NCBI RefSeq assembly: GCF_030282825.1
Contig: NZ_JASTZU010000058.1
Span: 186,001-250,000 of the forward strand
Source: Aquibacillus rhizosphaerae
GTDB taxonomy: Bacteria > Bacillota > Bacilli > Bacillales > Amphibacillaceae
Direction: 5' to 3'
Length of the DNA stretch: 64,000 nt
Within the stretch, counting starts at the first letter, position 1. The number at the start of each line of letters is the position of its first letter. A program made the position numbers and the translations under genes. The notes under the pieces are model-generated. The model did not search any database. It was not told the DNA's origin and saw only the letters and a list, made by a program, of their open reading frames with translations. This document shows, one piece after another, positions 43,351-51,516 of the stretch.

Positions 43351-44220
43351 TTACTGTTCTCCAATAATAACGCGTAGCACATTTGGATGGTTCGGAAAGG
43401 TTTTTGTACCCGCACCGTACCCAATTGTCTCAATTTTCATCGTCGGAATCGTTCCAAATTCTTCTGCTATGACAGCGACAATCGCTGCACCTGTTGGCGT
43501 CGTTAACTCTGCCTTTAAATTACTTTGCTGAACTGGAATACCCTTCATGATTTCAAGTGTCGCTGGGGCTGGTACAGGATAGACACCGTGATCGATATGT
43601 ATATGACCAGTTCCCATTGGTACAGAAGCGGAAACAAATCTATCTATGTTTAATTGGTCTAATAATATCGCTGCACCTACAATATCAATAATAGAATCCA
43701 CAGCACCAACCTCGTGAAAATGTACTTTATCTAAAGATACGCCATGAATCTTCCCCTCTGCTTCCCCTATTTTTTTGAAAATATCTAAGGCCATTTTTTC
43801 TACAGCTTCATTAAATCCTGCAGTTTCTATCATTTCAACGATATCTTTGTAGGAACGATGGTGATGACTATGTGTATGACCATGACTATGCTCATGTGTA
43901 TGGCCGTCACTGTGACTGTGCGTATGGGTGTGACTATGCGTGTGCTCATGCGTATGGCTCGTATGACTATGATGATGCCCGTCTGTATGTACATGGTCGT
44001 GCTGAAGGCTTTCCTTTGTATCATTTAATATCACATCGAATTTAGTACTTGTGATTCCGTTCTTTATTACCTTTTTCCATTTCAATTCATATTCTTCATC
44101 GATGTTCAACTTCTTTAATTCTTCTTGTAAACGGTTAAAATCTGCACCTGCATCTAGCAAGGCAGCGATAATCATATCTCCACTAAGTCCTGAGAAACAA
44201 TCAAAATAAAGCAATTTCAT
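43351..44220 (-). CDS. larC1: LarC1: N-terminal part of the nickel chelatase, with a long His-rich tract
   Basis: 289 aa matching the N-terminal domain of LarC (KLLYFDCFSGLSGDMIIAALLDAGAD at the start, VHFHEVGAVDSIIDIVGAAILLDQL, VPVPAPATLEIMKGIPVQ, ELTTPTGAAIVAVIAEEFG, and the usual end NVLRVIIGEQ). Between residues about 74 and 121 lies a stretch of alternating His with Thr, Ser, Gly, Asp or Glu, containing more than 25 His. Such tracts bind or store nickel in HypB, UreE and SlyD. In LarC a His-rich insert is known, but this one is long. AAAAAGGAG precedes the ATG. It ends 113 bp before the kinase start, and no LarC2 coding DNA follows it directly. Confidence 0.92.
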   Translation of the reverse strand: MKLLYFDCFSGLSGDMIIAALLDAGADFNRLQEELKKLNIDEEYELKWKKVIKNGITSTKFDVILNDTKESLQHDHVHTDGHHHSHTSHTHEHTHSHTHTHSHSDGHTHEHSHGHTHSHHHRSYKDIVEMIETAGFNEAVEKMALDIFKKIGEAEGKIHGVSLDKVHFHEVGAVDSIIDIVGAAILLDQLNIDRFVSASVPMGTGHIHIDHGVYPVPAPATLEIMKGIPVQQSNLKAELTTPTGAAIVAVIAEEFGTIPTMKIETIGYGAGTKTFPNHPNVLRVIIGEQ

Positions 44221-44311
44221 ATTTACGACTCCTTTTTCTATTAATTATTGGAATACCATTAATCTTAGCTTACCACTTATTTTGTTTGTTGTTTATTTAA
44301 CCCTCTTGATT

Positions 44312-44325
44312 TAAACTAGAGTTTA
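44312..44325. promoter_or_regulatory. palindromic operator candidate between larC1 operon and ROK gene
   Basis: TAAACTAGAGTTTA is a perfect 14-bp palindrome midway between the divergent starts. A site for the adjacent ROK regulator is the simplest reading. No clear -35/-10 pair was assigned. Confidence 0.4.
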
Positions 44326-44453
44326 TATGAATAAAAGGATTTCTAAGCGTACGTTTTCATAAAGTTCTCATTTTTTTAAGTGAACTTGAAAATTATCGTT
44401 ACGTCCTTTATCGTTCATTCCACTTTTAAGCAAATGGAAAAGAGGGAATTACT

Positions 44454-45617
44454 ATGGTTACCGGTGATGGAGCATACATTAAAAAATTAAATAGAAGTTT
44501 TATCCTTGAAAAAATTATCGAACATGGCATGATATCTAGAGCTAACTTATCTAAAATAACTGGATTAAATAAAGCAACTATCTCGGTTCAGGTAGCCAAT
44601 TTATTAGATCAAGATTTGATTTATGAAACACACCAAGAACATAATACGGTTGGAAGACGTCCTATTTTGCTTGGTATAAATCGTGAAGCAGCATGCGTCC
44701 TCGGTATTAATATCGATTACAAGTATATAACTTATACGTTGTCTGATCTATTAGGGTTTCCTTTACTATCGAACACCTATGATCTAGAAACATCCGATTA
44801 TAATGAAATCCTTGATCTCGTAGCTACACATATCACAGAATTTCAAAACAAATGTTCTGAATACCGATATGGCATGGTTAGTGCTGTCATTGCTATACAC
44901 GGTACAGTAGGAAAAGATGAAAGCATCTTCTTTATTCCTCAACACCAATGGCGTAACAAAAATCTAAAAGATGACCTTGAGAAAAAGACTGGAATAACCG
45001 TACATATCGAAAATAACGCTAACTTAACCGCTTTTGCCGAAATCGTATTTAAACACCATCATATTGATAACTTGTTATGTATCAGTATGTATACCGGCAT
45101 TGGTCTCGGAATCATTATGGATGGTGAAGTGATCAAAGGTTACCATGGCTATGCAGGAGAAATGGGACACATGATTATCTTCCCTGACGGAAAAGTTTGT
45201 AAATGTGGCAACAAAGGATGCTGGGAACTTTACGCCTCAGAGGCAAGTCTGTTCGAGCATCTTTCCAAAAAGTTAGACAAAACAGACATTAGTTACCGAG
45301 ATATTAGCAAGTGGTTAGCTAAGAAAGACCCTATTGTTACGAAGGAGATAGAACAATTTATCAAACATATTTCCATCGGCCTAAATAATATTATTAACTT
45401 ATATAATCCAGAAACGATTGTGCTTAACAGTGAAGTATTACATCACATTCCAAATATTATCGATGAGCTCCAAAGTAACCTTGTGTCCACGGTGAGTCAA
45501 TATCGAGAATTAGTCATCTCAGATTTAGGCAAGCAGTCAACTGTAATGGGAGCTTGTGCTCTTGGAATTAAGAATTTTCTAGAGATATCCTCTCTTAGCT
45601 TAGATATCTCTTCATAA
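44454..45617 (+). CDS. ROK family transcriptional regulator (XylR/NagC type)
   Basis: 387 aa. The N-terminal winged helix (LEKIIEHGMISRANLSKITGLNKATISVQVANLLDQDLIYE, residues about 15-55) is followed by the ROK sugar-kinase-like domain with SVVIAIHGTVG-like and MYTGIGLGIIMDGEVIKGYHGYAGEMGHM stretches and the zinc site CKCGNKGCWELYAS. ROK regulators bind a sugar or sugar derivative as inducer. It faces away from the larC1-kinase-larB-larC2 operon across 230 bp with a palindrome, so it should control that operon. ATG follows GAGGG. A strong terminator follows. Confidence 0.9.
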   Translation: MVTGDGAYIKKLNRSFILEKIIEHGMISRANLSKITGLNKATISVQVANLLDQDLIYETHQEHNTVGRRPILLGINREAACVLGINIDYKYITYTLSDLLGFPLLSNTYDLETSDYNEILDLVATHITEFQNKCSEYRYGMVSAVIAIHGTVGKDESIFFIPQHQWRNKNLKDDLEKKTGITVHIENNANLTAFAEIVFKHHHIDNLLCISMYTGIGLGIIMDGEVIKGYHGYAGEMGHMIIFPDGKVCKCGNKGCWELYASEASLFEHLSKKLDKTDISYRDISKWLAKKDPIVTKEIEQFIKHISIGLNNIINLYNPETIVLNSEVLHHIPNIIDELQSNLVSTVSQYRELVISDLGKQSTVMGACALGIKNFLEISSLSLDISS

Positions 45618-45644
45618 CTGAAGCTAGTCTGATTTTTGGCCTCT

Positions 45645-45672
45645 CCCCTCGCCTAGATGCGAGGGGTTTTTT
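45645..45672 (+). terminator. intrinsic terminator of the ROK gene
   Basis: CCCCTCGC and GCGAGGGG with a 6-nt loop, then TTTTTTG. Confidence 0.93.
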
Positions 45673-46242
45673 GTTGGTTATAAACACCTCGGGACCCTTT
45701 CGAATTCCGCCACAACACACAAAAAATTTAATGACTTCATAGTTGATCCATATTGCTTCAATCACACCAAAAAAACAATTAGTTTACTCGATAAACAAAT
45801 TAACTCTTATATACATCATATAGCTATTTATTTTAATTTTCAAGGTGATTTTTATGAATGGATATGGATGTTGTGAATTGTATAAACAACAAGATTAATT
45901 ATTGATTGTTAGTGAGTAACTTAAAACGGGTTCTACTATTAATAGCTAATACACAACAATTTGCATTTTTTAAAGTGTGGTGCAACTTTTTCATAAATTA
46001 GTATATGCATTATTATACGCAAATTTATTAGTTACCTTAGCCACTGATGTTGATTCATCTACTACAATTTTTATGTGCATATTGACTTACTTTGAATTGC
46101 AAATATATCGGTATATCTTTACTTAAGATAAGCCAAATGTTTATGTTAAAATATATACAGATAATGTAAAAACAGACAAAGTTGACTACTGTAATAAGAG
46201 TGATAAGAAATTGTTAGGTTGGTCTATTGGGGGTTATGGGAA
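45673..46242. other. gene-free stretch
   Basis: About 570 bp of AT-rich DNA. A 13-codon frame MNGYGCCELYKQQD at 45854-45895 has AAGGTG upstream but is too short to accept. TATACAGATAATGT near 46152-46165 may be part of a promoter for the next gene. No repeat or clear hairpin. Confidence 0.4.
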
Positions 46243-46422
46243 ATGGCTTCATTTTTTTTACTGATGTCTATTATAGGGATTATTGTTCTTCTCGGAATTA
46301 TTTCGACTTTTATTTATAGCGTATTAAAAAACAAAAAACACTATTATTCTTGGTTTATCCTCGCTATGCTGTTATTTTTTTTGTACATAACCGTCCATTT
46401 GGTTATTGATCAACTCAGATAA
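46243..46422 (+). CDS. small membrane protein (two TM)
   Basis: 59 aa from ATG 46243, GGGGG upstream. Hydrophobic stretches FFLLMSIIGIIVLLGIISTFIY and YYSWFILAMLLFFLYITVHLVI. First of four small membrane-associated genes in the same direction, each with its own ribosome site. Function unknown. Confidence 0.6.
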   Translation: MASFFLLMSIIGIIVLLGIISTFIYSVLKNKKHYYSWFILAMLLFFLYITVHLVIDQLR

Positions 46423-46517
46423 CTATCAACAAATGCACTTAAATTAATGATACGACATGGTTATGGTTAGGATTACACTGGAAATATGCTACCTTAGAGG
46501 CGAAGGAGATAAATGTT

Positions 46518-46730
46518 ATGAAAATAATCATGGAGAGAATAATTTATTTTGTTTTAACAATTTTAATTTTCATGGTGCTATGGAAAATAACCGGAGAGGT
46601 TTGGGAAAAATTCGTTCCTTTGAATGATAAAACAAATGTAATAGGACTAATATTTGTCTCCCCCATCATAGTCATCTTGTCGTTTGTCCTAGCCGGCTTA
46701 ACCTTTCATTTTATAAGGAAACCTGATTAA
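46518..46730 (+). CDS. small membrane protein (two TM)
   Basis: 70 aa: IIYFVLTILIFMVLWKIT and VIGLIFVSPIIVILSFVLAGLTFHFI. GAAGGAG precedes the ATG. Same direction as its neighbours, about 95 bp from the previous gene. No family recognised. Confidence 0.6.
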   Translation: MKIIMERIIYFVLTILIFMVLWKITGEVWEKFVPLNDKTNVIGLIFVSPIIVILSFVLAGLTFHFIRKPD

Positions 46731-46838
46731 GCATTCTACCTGGAAGAAGCCTTCCAATTTTATGTATAAAACTATTTTGCTAGTAACTTGACAGTACTAT
46801 TCAAGAAATATTTTCTGATTTCGACGGGAGGAAAAATT

Positions 46839-47087
46839 ATGACTATGAGATTAGAGATCCCCTTATTTATGTTTATCTTATTTTTGGTTACTGGACTCCA
46901 ATATTCTGAATTTTTTGAACCACTAGGGTGGTGGCAGTACCTAATAGCTCCCTTACCTATGATGTTGTTAGTTTGGCTATTGTTTGACAAGTTAAATCTT
47001 AAGGAAAAGAGAGTTGACAATGGCGTCGGTGTATTGATTATACTGTCAGGAGCAACCATATGGATAATTTTAGAGGTTTTTATCTAA
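46839..47087 (+). CDS. small membrane protein (three TM)
   Basis: 82 aa from ATG 46839 with GGGAGG upstream; an earlier frame to 46788 lacks a site. TM segments PLFMFILFLVTGLQY, YLIAPLPMMLLVWLLF and VGVLIILSGATIWIILEVFI, with a basic loop between TM2 and TM3. Unrecognised. Confidence 0.6.
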   Translation: MTMRLEIPLFMFILFLVTGLQYSEFFEPLGWWQYLIAPLPMMLLVWLLFDKLNLKEKRVDNGVGVLIILSGATIWIILEVFI

Positions 47088-47201
47088 ACAAATAACCTTT
47101 CATTAAGATGGTTAATGCATCTTAAAACTATAAAAGCAGAATAATAGAGATGAAGTATGAAGATTTCATGTTGAAATTATCTATGCATAGGGGGATATGA
47201 A

Positions 47202-47711
47202 TTGGATAAAAAAAGGAAGGTATTATTCAGGATTTCAATAGGTTTTAATATACTTCTTATTCTAATGATAGCTTGGGGATTTATAAAAATGAACTTCGTT
47301 AAGGAGCAAGTGCTTGTTACAGAAGTTCAAGCTAATTTAGTAGAATTAGAAGGCTTGATTGCAAACCAAATTGATGCAAATTGGTCTGAGCCTAACTTGG
47401 TTACAACTGAATTAGGAGATGTATTGAACGGAATTTCACTTGGTGTGACTACTGGGGAACAATTAGGAACTCTTTCTAAGTCTGAAAAAGAGATCCTTAG
47501 AAATTTATATTCAAAATTAAATCAGTATCCTAATGACGAATTATATAATTTCGTTGATTTAACTGAAGAAGATAAAGAGAATTTTGAAAAACTACGAGAA
47601 ACACTCCGTGACGTAGGGTTAGGATTAAGGATTTCAATAAGTGGAAACATGGACTCCTTTATGAAGAAAGCAGAGGAATTAGAAGGAGAAATCAGATCTC
47701 CAATAAATTAG
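47202..47711 (+). CDS. membrane-anchored hypothetical protein
   Basis: 169 aa: one N-terminal TM (ISIGFNILLILMIAWGFI), then an exported or cytosolic helical domain rich in Glu and Leu (LVTEVQANLVELEGLIANQI, EKEILRNLYSKLNQYPN, KENFEKLRETLRDVGLG). TTG at 47202 follows AGGGGG. Likely a tail exposed outside with a coiled-coil-like fold. No family recognised. Confidence 0.6.
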   Translation: MDKKRKVLFRISIGFNILLILMIAWGFIKMNFVKEQVLVTEVQANLVELEGLIANQIDANWSEPNLVTTELGDVLNGISLGVTTGEQLGTLSKSEKEILRNLYSKLNQYPNDELYNFVDLTEEDKENFEKLRETLRDVGLGLRISISGNMDSFMKKAEELEGEIRSPIN

Positions 47712-47787
47712 AAAACTACCATGTGCAAAGTTGTGTTCGTAGCTTAAGTGATGGACAAAAGATGAATATAGCAGGGAGAAAAGGAAT

Positions 47788-47931
47788 ATGTATAGTTTGC
47801 TAAAATTTATAATCATATTTTTATTATTTTTCGCCTTGGTTTTTCCTATTGCAACTTTAATTCATGAACTTGGGCACGCATTAACGGCAGTGATTCTGAC
47901 AAATAAAAAGCAGAAATTAAATTTGGAATAA
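47788..47931 (+). pseudogene. truncated M50-like zinc metalloprotease fragment
   Basis: GGGAG then ATG at 47788 opens a frame with one TM (FIIIFLLFFALVFPIATL) running into IHELGHALTAVIL, the HExxH zinc motif of M50-type membrane proteases. It stops after 47 codons. Beyond the stop another frame (VSIGRLTIKKSSFF) still looks related. Remnant of a site-2-protease-like gene. Confidence 0.55.
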
Positions 47932-48260
47932 ATTTAAGGATAAGGTGTAAGTATTGGTAGATTAACGATAAAAAAGTCCAGCTTTTTTTGTAATTTGGTT
48001 AGCAAACTTTCTTGTCTCCACTTAAATGTCCTCCTCAAGTTGTCTTTCTAGACGTCTTAGCCTTACTATATTAAAATATAACGATTTTCCCATAATATTT
48101 GTATTCAGGAATAATCGGAGATTCTTTTAAGCCCTCCTGCTGGTGTTCCCCTATCAAAATTATACTAGAAATAAACACCATAAAACTGACAAACAATCAA
48201 ATAACGAAACCTATATAATGTTAAATTCGTCTTATCACATAATGGGAAGGAGTGTATCTA
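47932..48260. other. gene-free stretch
   Basis: Holds the decayed rest of the M50-like fragment in its first 100 bp, then AT-rich DNA and the promoter and ribosome site (GGAAGGAG) of the DUF3221 lipoprotein gene. Nothing else seen. Confidence 0.4.
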
Positions 48261-48596
48261 ATGAAAAGAAAAGTATTCATTACTTTTACTGTTATATTGT
48301 TAAGTCTTTCAATCGCAGGATGTAGCAGTTCTGAAATGGAAGGTATTATTTTAGAAGTAACAGAAAATGAGCTATTACTTTCAAAGAATCTTTCTCTGGA
48401 CAAGTATGAAGATATAAAAAACAAATCAATTTCAGAGATACAGGAAGAAGAAAAAGGTATTTCCTTAATTTCTTTAGCATATGACAATACAGAGGAATGG
48501 TCAAAAGGTGATGAAGTAAAAGTATGGATTGCTGGAGATATACTTGCATCCTATCCTGAGCAAGCTAAGGCTAAGAAAATTCAATTAAAAAAATAA
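48261..48596 (+). CDS. DUF3221 lipoprotein
   Basis: 111 aa, ATG at 48261 after GGAAGGAG. Lipobox LSLSIAGCSSS, then the DUF3221 domain MEGIILEVTENELLLSKNLS and YDNTEEWSKGDEVKVWIAGD, a small OB-like fold. Members are extracellular lipoproteins of bacilli with no known role. Confidence 0.8.
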   Translation: MKRKVFITFTVILLSLSIAGCSSSEMEGIILEVTENELLLSKNLSLDKYEDIKNKSISEIQEEEKGISLISLAYDNTEEWSKGDEVKVWIAGDILASYPEQAKAKKIQLKK

Positions 48597-48933
48597 GTTT
48601 CTCAACAATCCAGGGCAATTGTGAAACAAAATAAATTTTAAAACTCTGGATTCAAATCTAATAGAATTGTTTATATTTCAACTAAGATACTAGTAGAAGA
48701 CTGGACTAATGTAACCGATTAATAGGATGAAACACAGCAACTACTATTGTTTTAATAGCTGAGGAGTCCAGATTGATCTTGTTTGCAACAACGCCATTAT
48801 CTAAAAATACAAAGTAGGTTAAAGAATACGTCATTACGAATCTGAAATAATCAAATTATTTAATTGAGAATAGTTATCACTTAGTGTATATTAGATAGTA
48901 AGATACATATAATTGATTAAGGAGAGTTGTATA
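48597..48933. other. gene-free stretch
   Basis: AT-rich DNA. AATCCAG near 48609 and CTGGATT near 48646 could pair over a long loop, but no terminator T run follows. The promoter of the next gene is presumably in the last 60 bp. No coding pattern. Confidence 0.35.
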
Positions 48934-49641
48934 ATGCAAATTTATTGGACTAAAATAAATAAGATTATTGAGGAAACGTCTGAGGTTAAAACCTACCTGC
49001 TCGACTGTCCGGAAAATTTTACATGGGAAGAAGGTTCCCACACCCACTTCGCACTGGAAGGTTTCAATGCCGAAGAGAAACCAAACCGTAGCCTGATTCG
49101 CCATATGTCAATCTCCACTTTACCGCACGAAAATTCAATCGGTATCACCACACGCATCAGAGAGCAGTGCTCTGAGTTTAAGACGATTTTAAGAAACCTT
49201 GAAGTCGGCAATGAAGTTGCCATATTTAAAACGCATTCGAATGTCCCCCTTAAGAGAGAAAACAAAAATGTTTATCTGCTATCATCAGGGGTTGGTCTAG
49301 CAACTTTCAGACCGCTTGTACTTGATTATTTCGAACGTGCTGACAACGTCAATCAAATTCATTCCCTGAACATCGATTCATCAAGAGATTTCTTATTTAC
49401 CAATGTTTTCGAATCCACACCTGACAAGAAGTTCACATCACAGTTCGTCGATAACCGTAAAGACTACTATGAAGAAGTGAAAAACCTTGCTGAAGATAAG
49501 GATGGACTCTTCTATATTGTCGGTAGTGACGAGTTCCTTGTTCAGAACATTGAATTACTGCGTGAACAAGGGATTAAGCCAGAACAGATTATGCTCGACA
49601 AGCATGAAATAGTAATGCCTGAATTTTTGTCAACAAATTAA
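48934..49641 (+). CDS. ferredoxin-NADP reductase-like FAD-binding oxidoreductase
   Basis: 235 aa. FNR-like: an FAD-binding barrel with RHMSISTLPHENSIGITTRI (the R-x-x-S flavin motif) near residue 50, FKTHSNVPL, and an NAD(P) domain with VYLLSSGVGLATFRPLVLDY and FYIVGSDEFLVQNIELLREQG. No iron-sulfur domain is fused, so it needs a separate electron acceptor. ATG at 48934 follows GGAGAG. Its DNA is richer in G and C than its flanks, and it stands alone with a strong terminator, so recent acquisition is possible. Confidence 0.78.
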   Translation: MQIYWTKINKIIEETSEVKTYLLDCPENFTWEEGSHTHFALEGFNAEEKPNRSLIRHMSISTLPHENSIGITTRIREQCSEFKTILRNLEVGNEVAIFKTHSNVPLKRENKNVYLLSSGVGLATFRPLVLDYFERADNVNQIHSLNIDSSRDFLFTNVFESTPDKKFTSQFVDNRKDYYEEVKNLAEDKDGLFYIVGSDEFLVQNIELLREQGIKPEQIMLDKHEIVMPEFLSTN

Positions 49642-49676
49642 GCGAAACAAATTATTATCTTATTAAGCAATAGTTT

Positions 49677-49714
49677 AACAAAGGATCATCGATTACGACG
49701 ATCCTTTGTTTTAA
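49677..49714. terminator. intrinsic terminator
   Basis: AACAAAGGATC and GATCCTTTGTT with an extra inner TCG/CGA pair, then TTTT. Confidence 0.92.
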
Positions 49715-49882
49715 AGAAATTAATTATTGGAGAAGAAAGCAAAAATCATCGAAAACGGCAGGTAAGAATATTTACCGATTGGGGATATTCGTTTTTTTAG
49801 TATTCTACTGTTATTTTCGCTTCAGATTTGTCAAATAATAATTCTATGAATTGTTTTTGGTCAATCTTTATAACTCTTATAC

Positions 49883-50644
49883 TTAAAAAGTGTATGATTC
49901 ACCGTCATCTGGGACTAGAACACTAGAAGAGATTGCTTTTTCATTCGTAAAACTTTTTAATTCTTCTCTTGATAATGTCCAATGATTAACTGCTTCCATG
50001 TGGCTAGCAATAATTTTTGCATCAGGGGCAGCTTTATGGACATTGTAGACATCTTCTTTTCCCATAACAAGAGAACCGCCTTCTAAGAATTGGTTATCTC
50101 CAGCATTTACGACAATTACTTCTGGATTATGTGTTTCAATCTCTTCTTGCACTCCATCATACCAAACTGTATCTCCAGCAACATATAATGTTTTCTCTGA
50201 TGAGTGTTTGAAGACAACACCACTTACTGAACCAACAATTTTTAAGATTTCGCCTCTTCCATGTTCGCCTTTTGTTTTAATTAACTGGATACCTTCGAAG
50301 ACTGTATCCTCTTGTAAAACCTCTACATTTTGAAAACCATCGTTTTGTATTTTTGTTGCATCTTCTTCATGTTGGGCAAATAATTTAGTTTCTTTTGGCA
50401 ATACTTCTTTAGCCGCATCGTCCCAGTGATCAGGATGAATATGAGTTACGATAACTGCATCAATACTTTGAATGATAGTTTTAATGGAGGTTGGTAAGTT
50501 TACCAAAGGATTGTTTTGATCTTGTCTTATTGAATTTGGAATAGGAGGATAAGCGCCTTTCCCTCCTAAATATGGATCAATTAAAAACTTTTTCCCTGCA
50601 TATTCAATGACTAGTGTTGCATTTCGAATTTGCTGTATATTCAT
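49883..50644 (-). CDS. MBL-fold metallohydrolase (UlaG-like)
   Basis: About 253 aa of the metallo-beta-lactamase superfamily. THIHPDHWDDA is the HxHxDH metal site, with KTKGEHGRGE and LYVAGDTVWYDG supplying further ligands, and ASHMEAVNHW near the end. The UlaG-like branch has a short N-terminal strand pair (NATLVIEYAGKKFLIDPYLG). The substrate is unknown. ATG at 50644 follows AAAAGGAG; the longer frame to 50683 has no site. The gene is divergent from an Lrp-type regulator, which likely controls it. Confidence 0.85.
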   Translation of the reverse strand: MNIQQIRNATLVIEYAGKKFLIDPYLGGKGAYPPIPNSIRQDQNNPLVNLPTSIKTIIQSIDAVIVTHIHPDHWDDAAKEVLPKETKLFAQHEEDATKIQNDGFQNVEVLQEDTVFEGIQLIKTKGEHGRGEILKIVGSVSGVVFKHSSEKTLYVAGDTVWYDGVQEEIETHNPEVIVVNAGDNQFLEGGSLVMGKEDVYNVHKAAPDAKIIASHMEAVNHWTLSREELKSFTNEKAISSSVLVPDDGESYTF

Positions 50645-50773
50645 ATTTAAGACTCCTTTTTGTTTAAAATTATCTTCGAACAATTTATATTGTAAACTAT
50701 ACCTATGGATGGTTACATAGATTAAATAAAGTCTTTTGTCCTTTTGACTTTATTATGGAAAGGAATTGAATAG

Positions 50774-51184
50774 ATGTTAGATAATACGGACGCGCATATC
50801 TTAGATGAACTCTCGAAAAATAGCAGACTCACGATGAAAGAATTAAGTAAGAAAGTCCATTTAACTGCACCCGCTGTTTCAACTAGAGTGGCGAAATTAG
50901 AGGATCAAGGAGTGATTGAGGGGTATTCCATTAAAGTTAATCAAGTTAAATTGGGGTTCTATATACATGCTTTTATTACAATTTTCACCCAGAGCACTTC
51001 TCATCAGCCTTATTTATCGTATATAAAAACACAAGACCATCACATCATCAATAACTATAAAATTAGTGGAGAAGGCTGTTACCTTCTAGAATGCAAATTT
51101 CCTTCTAATGAAATATTAAATGTTTTTTTAGAAGATCTAAACGAACATGCAAACTATAAATTATCGATTATCATTGGCAAATAG
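50774..51184 (+). CDS. Lrp/AsnC family transcriptional regulator
   Basis: 136 aa. The N-terminal helix-turn-helix reads DAHILDELSKNSRLTMKELSKKVHLTAPAVSTRVAKLEDQGVIEGY, followed by the RAM effector domain (ISGEGCYLLECKF...LEDLNEHANYKLSI). The usual length is about 150. Ligands are amino acids or related small molecules. It is divergent from the MBL-fold gene across 130 bp, so it probably regulates that gene and itself. ATG follows AAAGGAA. Confidence 0.87.
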   Translation: MLDNTDAHILDELSKNSRLTMKELSKKVHLTAPAVSTRVAKLEDQGVIEGYSIKVNQVKLGFYIHAFITIFTQSTSHQPYLSYIKTQDHHIINNYKISGEGCYLLECKFPSNEILNVFLEDLNEHANYKLSIIIGK

Positions 51185-51264
51185 TAGATAAAAAAACTTT
51201 GCGACGGGTATCATTTATCAAATTGAGAATGCTAGCTAAATCAACTTTCTCATAACAATATGTT

Positions 51265-51483
51265 TTACTTACTTAACTTGTTAAGTATTCGAGAAACAAT
51301 TGCTACAATCAATGATAGAATAGCGACTGCGATACCCGCGTAGCGAAAATCGATAGCTGTAATTTGCTCGAACGGAGAAAATATGTCAACGAAGATACTT
51401 AATACTAGTAAAAGGCTAACTACAACTAAACATAATATATATAGTTGCTCTAAATATTTTATTGTTATTTTCAATACAATCAA
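51265..51483 (-). CDS. small membrane protein (two TM)
   Basis: 72 aa: YILCLVVVSLLLVLSIFVDI and YAGIAVAILSLIVAIVSRIL with basic ends. AGAGGTAGG lies directly before the TTG at 51483, so a TTG three codons later is also likely. Cotranscribed with the 84-aa membrane gene 33 bp upstream. Unknown function. Confidence 0.55.
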   Translation of the reverse strand: MIVLKITIKYLEQLYILCLVVVSLLLVLSIFVDIFSPFEQITAIDFRYAGIAVAILSLIVAIVSRILNKLSK

Positions 51484-51516
51484 CCTACCTCTTCACTTCA
51501 AAATCGATTGTTCCTA

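Noticed and set aside
43206-43433. Frame continuing past larC1 as a possible frameshifted LarC2
   Set aside because: The translated sequence has no LarC2 pattern and overlaps the kinase ribosome site. The true LarC2 is at 40467-40937.
43830-44024. Minus-strand frame rich in Ile/Thr/Val in the histidine tract
   Set aside because: It is only the His-repeat read in another frame.
45854-45895. 13-codon frame MNGYGCCELYKQQD with AAGGTG upstream
   Set aside because: Too short, and no known small sporulation peptide family fits beyond the first residues.
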